From an uncultured Marmoricola sp. (GTDB taxonomy: Bacteria; Actinomycetota; Actinomycetes; Propionibacteriales; Nocardioidaceae), in assembly GCA_937868455.1 (NCBI GenBank), contig CALMMO010000018.1, positions 1-6,561 of the forward strand: a stretch of 6,561 nt of DNA, in the 5' to 3' direction. Numbering within the stretch: the stretch's first letter is position 1; every line of letters begins with the position of its first letter. Below, one piece after another: positions 5,168 to 6,561 of this stretch. The translations under genes and the position numbers were made by a program. A model generated the notes under the pieces. That model ran no database searches and was not told the origin of the DNA. It worked only from the letters and a program-made list of their open reading frames with translations.

Positions 5168-5841
5168 CGAGCCCGGCGACGCATCCGATCGAGGTCCATG
5201 ATCACCACGGACCGTGGCTCCAACCGCAGCCAACCGCGCGAAGCGAAGTCAGCCAGTGCCTTGTTGACCGTCTCACGCGAAGCGCCAACCAGCTGAGCCA
5301 ACTCCTCTTGGGTGAGGTCGTGGTGCACGTGCACGCCGTCATCGGCGGTGCGCCCGAAGCGGTCAGCCAAATCAAGCAGTGCCTTGGCAACTCGGCCAGG
5401 AACGTCAGAGAAGACCAGGTCAGCCACAACATCGTTGGTCTTGCGCAGTCGGCCAGCCAACTGCGAGAGCAGTCCGCGAGCCACGGCCGGTCGGCCATTG
5501 AGCCACTGCTGAAGGTCGGCGTGCGCCAACGACAGCAAACGGGTCTCGGTCACTGCAGTCACAGTGGTCGAGCGGGGGCCAGGGTCAAAGAGGGAGAGTT
5601 CGCCGAACATCTGCCCGGGGCCAAGGATCGCCAACAGGTTCTCGCGACCATCAGATGATGTGCGACCGAGTTTCACCTTGCCGTCGGTGACGATGTAGAG
5701 CTTGTCGCCCGAATCGCCTTCGTGAAACAGCACTTCGCCACGGCGCAATCGAGACTCAGCCATCGATTCGCGCAGCGCTTGGGCTGCCTCATCATCAAGC
5801 GCGTTGAACAAGGTGGCCTGCCGCACCACGTCGTTTTCCAC
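5164..5841 (-). CDS. crp: Crp/Fnr-family cAMP-responsive transcription regulator
   Basis: 225-aa global regulator of the actinobacterial Crp/GlxR type. The N-terminal cyclic-nucleotide-binding β-roll (about 10–115) contains HEGDSGDKLYIVTDGKVKLG and the phosphate-binding cassette FGELSLFDPGPRSTT (79–93), with Gly80, Glu81, Arg90 and Ser91 as expected for cAMP binding. A dimerisation helix (about 117–145, including TNDVVADL with Asn136) follows. The helix-turn-helix is at about 177–199 (TQEELAQLVGASRETVNKAL), with Arg189 and Glu190 in the recognition helix as in GlxR/Mtb CRP, so a TGTGA-N6-TCACA-type site is expected. It starts with GTG at 5841, with GAGGAGA (minus strand, 5852–5846) 4–7 nt before. 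Its 3' end shares the CTAG stop overlap with the MBL gene and has no terminator of its own visible. Confidence 0.95.
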   Translation of the reverse strand: MENDVVRQATLFNALDDEAAQALRESMAESRLRRGEVLFHEGDSGDKLYIVTDGKVKLGRTSSDGRENLLAILGPGQMFGELSLFDPGPRSTTVTAVTETRLLSLAHADLQQWLNGRPAVARGLLSQLAGRLRKTNDVVADLVFSDVPGRVAKALLDLADRFGRTADDGVHVHHDLTQEELAQLVGASRETVNKALADFASRGWLRLEPRSVVIMDLDRMRRRAR

Positions 5842-5861
5842 AAGTTCTCCTCGCGTTGGGG

Positions 5862-5881
5862 CGACACCCGCAGCGGTGTCG
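5862..5881 (-). promoter_or_regulatory. Inverted repeat in the crp 5' region
   Basis: CGACACC (5862–5868) and GGTGTCG (5875–5881) pair perfectly over 7 bp with a 6-nt loop, about 10 nt upstream of the crp Shine-Dalgarno. A perfect 8-bp palindrome TGTCGACA (5877–5884) overlaps its right arm, and GACA/TGTC half-sites recur at 5887–5890 and 5894–5897. It is either a leader hairpin or a repressor site; it does not match the CRP consensus. Confidence 0.45.
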
Positions 5882-5926
5882 ACAAAGACAGTGTGTCAAA
5901 TGTTTATGGGTTTCGGCTAAGAATGC

Positions 5927-5932
5927 ACGCTA
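5927..5932 (-). promoter_or_regulatory. Candidate −10 of crp
   Basis: TAGCGT on the minus strand is the only TANNNT match I find between nth and crp in that orientation. It would give a start near 5920 and a leader of about 80 nt carrying the 5862–5881 repeat. A TTGACA (5899–5894) lies closer to crp, but no −10 follows it at normal spacing. Low confidence. Confidence 0.25.
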
Positions 5933-5956
5933 GGGCCAGTTAGTGGAACAGCGTCG

Positions 5957-5969
5957 TACTCTTGCCGAC
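5957..5969 (+). promoter_or_regulatory. Leaderless −10 promoter element of nth
   Basis: TACTCT (5957–5962) fits TANNNT and is followed by 7 nt (TGCCGAC) and the GTG start at 5970. No Shine-Dalgarno precedes the GTG. No convincing −35 is visible. Confidence 0.5.
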
Positions 5970-6561
5970 GTGCCTTCACCTGCCCCAATTTCGCGTCCAG
6001 ACACAGCTTTGGTGCGTCGCGCACGCCGGATGGATCGGATTTTGGCCCAGACCTATCCCGATGCGAAGTGCGAATTGGATTTCGCTAACCCCTTCGAACT
6101 TCTCGTCGTCACAGTGCTCAGTGCTCAGACCACCGACAAGCGAGTCAACGCGGTGAGGCCGACGCTTTTTAGGCACTACCCGGACGCCAAAGCCATGGCT
6201 GCGGCACCGCGTGAGCACCTCGAACAGATTGTTGGCCCCCTGGGCTTCTTTCGGGCCAAGACTGAGTCGCTACTCAAACTCAGTGCCCAGTTGGTGGAGA
6301 AGTACGACGGTGAAGTGCCGGGCAAACTCGCCGAGCTCACCAAGCTTCCTGGCGTGGGCCGCAAGACCGCTAACGTCGTGTTAGGCAACGCCTTCGGTGT
6401 TCCCGGCATCACGGTCGACACGCATTTCGGTCGCCTGGCTCGCCGATTTGGCTGGACCGAGGAGACCGACCCAGTCAAGGTCGAGCACGCGGTGGGCGCG
6501 CTCTTTGTCCGCAAAGACTGGACGATGCTTTCGCATCACCTGATCTGGCACGGTCGCCGCC
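5970..6561 (+). CDS. nth: Endonuclease III, 3'-truncated by window end
   Basis: Bifunctional DNA glycosylase/AP lyase of base-excision repair that removes oxidised pyrimidines. 197 codons are present and the frame stays open to the edge. Visible: the [19 protein letters not shown] segment (42–60) of the Nth superfamily, the helix-hairpin-helix LPGVGRKTA (126–134) with catalytic Lys132, and VDTH (149–152) with Asp150, equivalent to E. coli Lys120 and Asp138. The final HLIWHGRR is the sequence that normally leads into the four-cysteine [4Fe-4S] cluster, which would lie just beyond the window. GTG at 5970 is preferred for its −10 box at 6–7 nt; an internal ATG at 6030 (Met21) would remove the basic RRARR leader usual in this family. 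It diverges from crp, as in mycobacteria. No defect is seen in the visible part. Confidence 0.93.
   Translation, partial: MPSPAPISRPDTALVRRARRMDRILAQTYPDAKCELDFANPFELLVVTVLSAQTTDKRVNAVRPTLFRHYPDAKAMAAAPREHLEQIVGPLGFFRAKTESLLKLSAQLVEKYDGEVPGKLAELTKLPGVGRKTANVVLGNAFGVPGITVDTHFGRLARRFGWTEETDPVKVEHAVGALFVRKDWTMLSHHLIWHGRR

Noticed and set aside
1..6561. Mobile element, CRISPR array, tRNA/rRNA, toxin–antitoxin or defence system
   Set aside because: No transposase or integrase motifs, target-site duplications, regularly spaced repeats, RNA cloverleaf or nuclease/toxin pairs were seen; genes are conserved housekeeping families with similar base composition.

Overview
The window looks like a chromosomal segment of an actinobacterium. 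It is moderately GC-rich (around 60 % by eye). It carries the DUF4177–RidA–NUDIX–metallo-β-lactamase cluster running head-on into a crp/glxR-type regulator, with a divergent nth (endonuclease III) behind it. From memory, a similar order surrounds crp in Mycobacterium (Rv3674c nth, Rv3676 crp, Rv3677c MBL, Rv3678c RidA) and in streptomycetes. Three start codons sit 6–7 nt behind a TANNNT −10 motif with no leader, which is typical of leaderless actinobacterial mRNAs. The genus cannot be fixed from sequence alone.

Layout, left to right. Positions 1–219 are non-coding and dense in inverted repeats: a long hairpin at 1–40, a widely spaced perfect 12-bp inverted repeat at 76–121, and two overlapping, mutually exclusive hairpins at 143–164 just before a candidate −10. 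Positions 220–2112 form a plus-strand operon: scoA and scoB (succinyl-CoA:3-ketoacid CoA-transferase subunits A and B), then a five-TM membrane protein of unknown function with only 2 nt between. Positions 2113–2199 are a short convergent intergenic region with a direct repeat, a 14-bp palindrome and a hairpin over the end of the next gene. Positions 2177–2887 (minus) encode an α/β-hydrolase. A 33-bp divergent region follows with two back-to-back leaderless promoters. Positions 2921–5167 (plus) are a tightly overlapping operon: a 51-aa DUF4177 protein, RidA-like protein, NUDT19-like NUDIX hydrolase and LACTB2-like metallo-hydrolase. Positions 5164–5841 (minus) encode the Crp/Fnr regulator, whose stop overlaps the MBL stop. 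The 128-bp crp/nth divergent region follows, then nth from 5970, cut by the window end before its Fe-S cluster motif.

Functionally, the left operon handles acyl-CoA/ketoacid exchange. The central operon is a housekeeping cluster: reactive enamine/imine removal, nucleotide or CoA-derivative diphosphate hydrolysis, and a metallo-hydrolase/RNase. The right end holds a global cAMP-type regulator and a base-excision repair glycosylase. I found no mobile element, CRISPR, RNA gene or evident new defence or biosynthetic system. The points most worth a second look are regulatory: the repeat-rich scoAB leader, the symmetric leaderless divergent promoters, and the terminator-less crp/MBL convergence.
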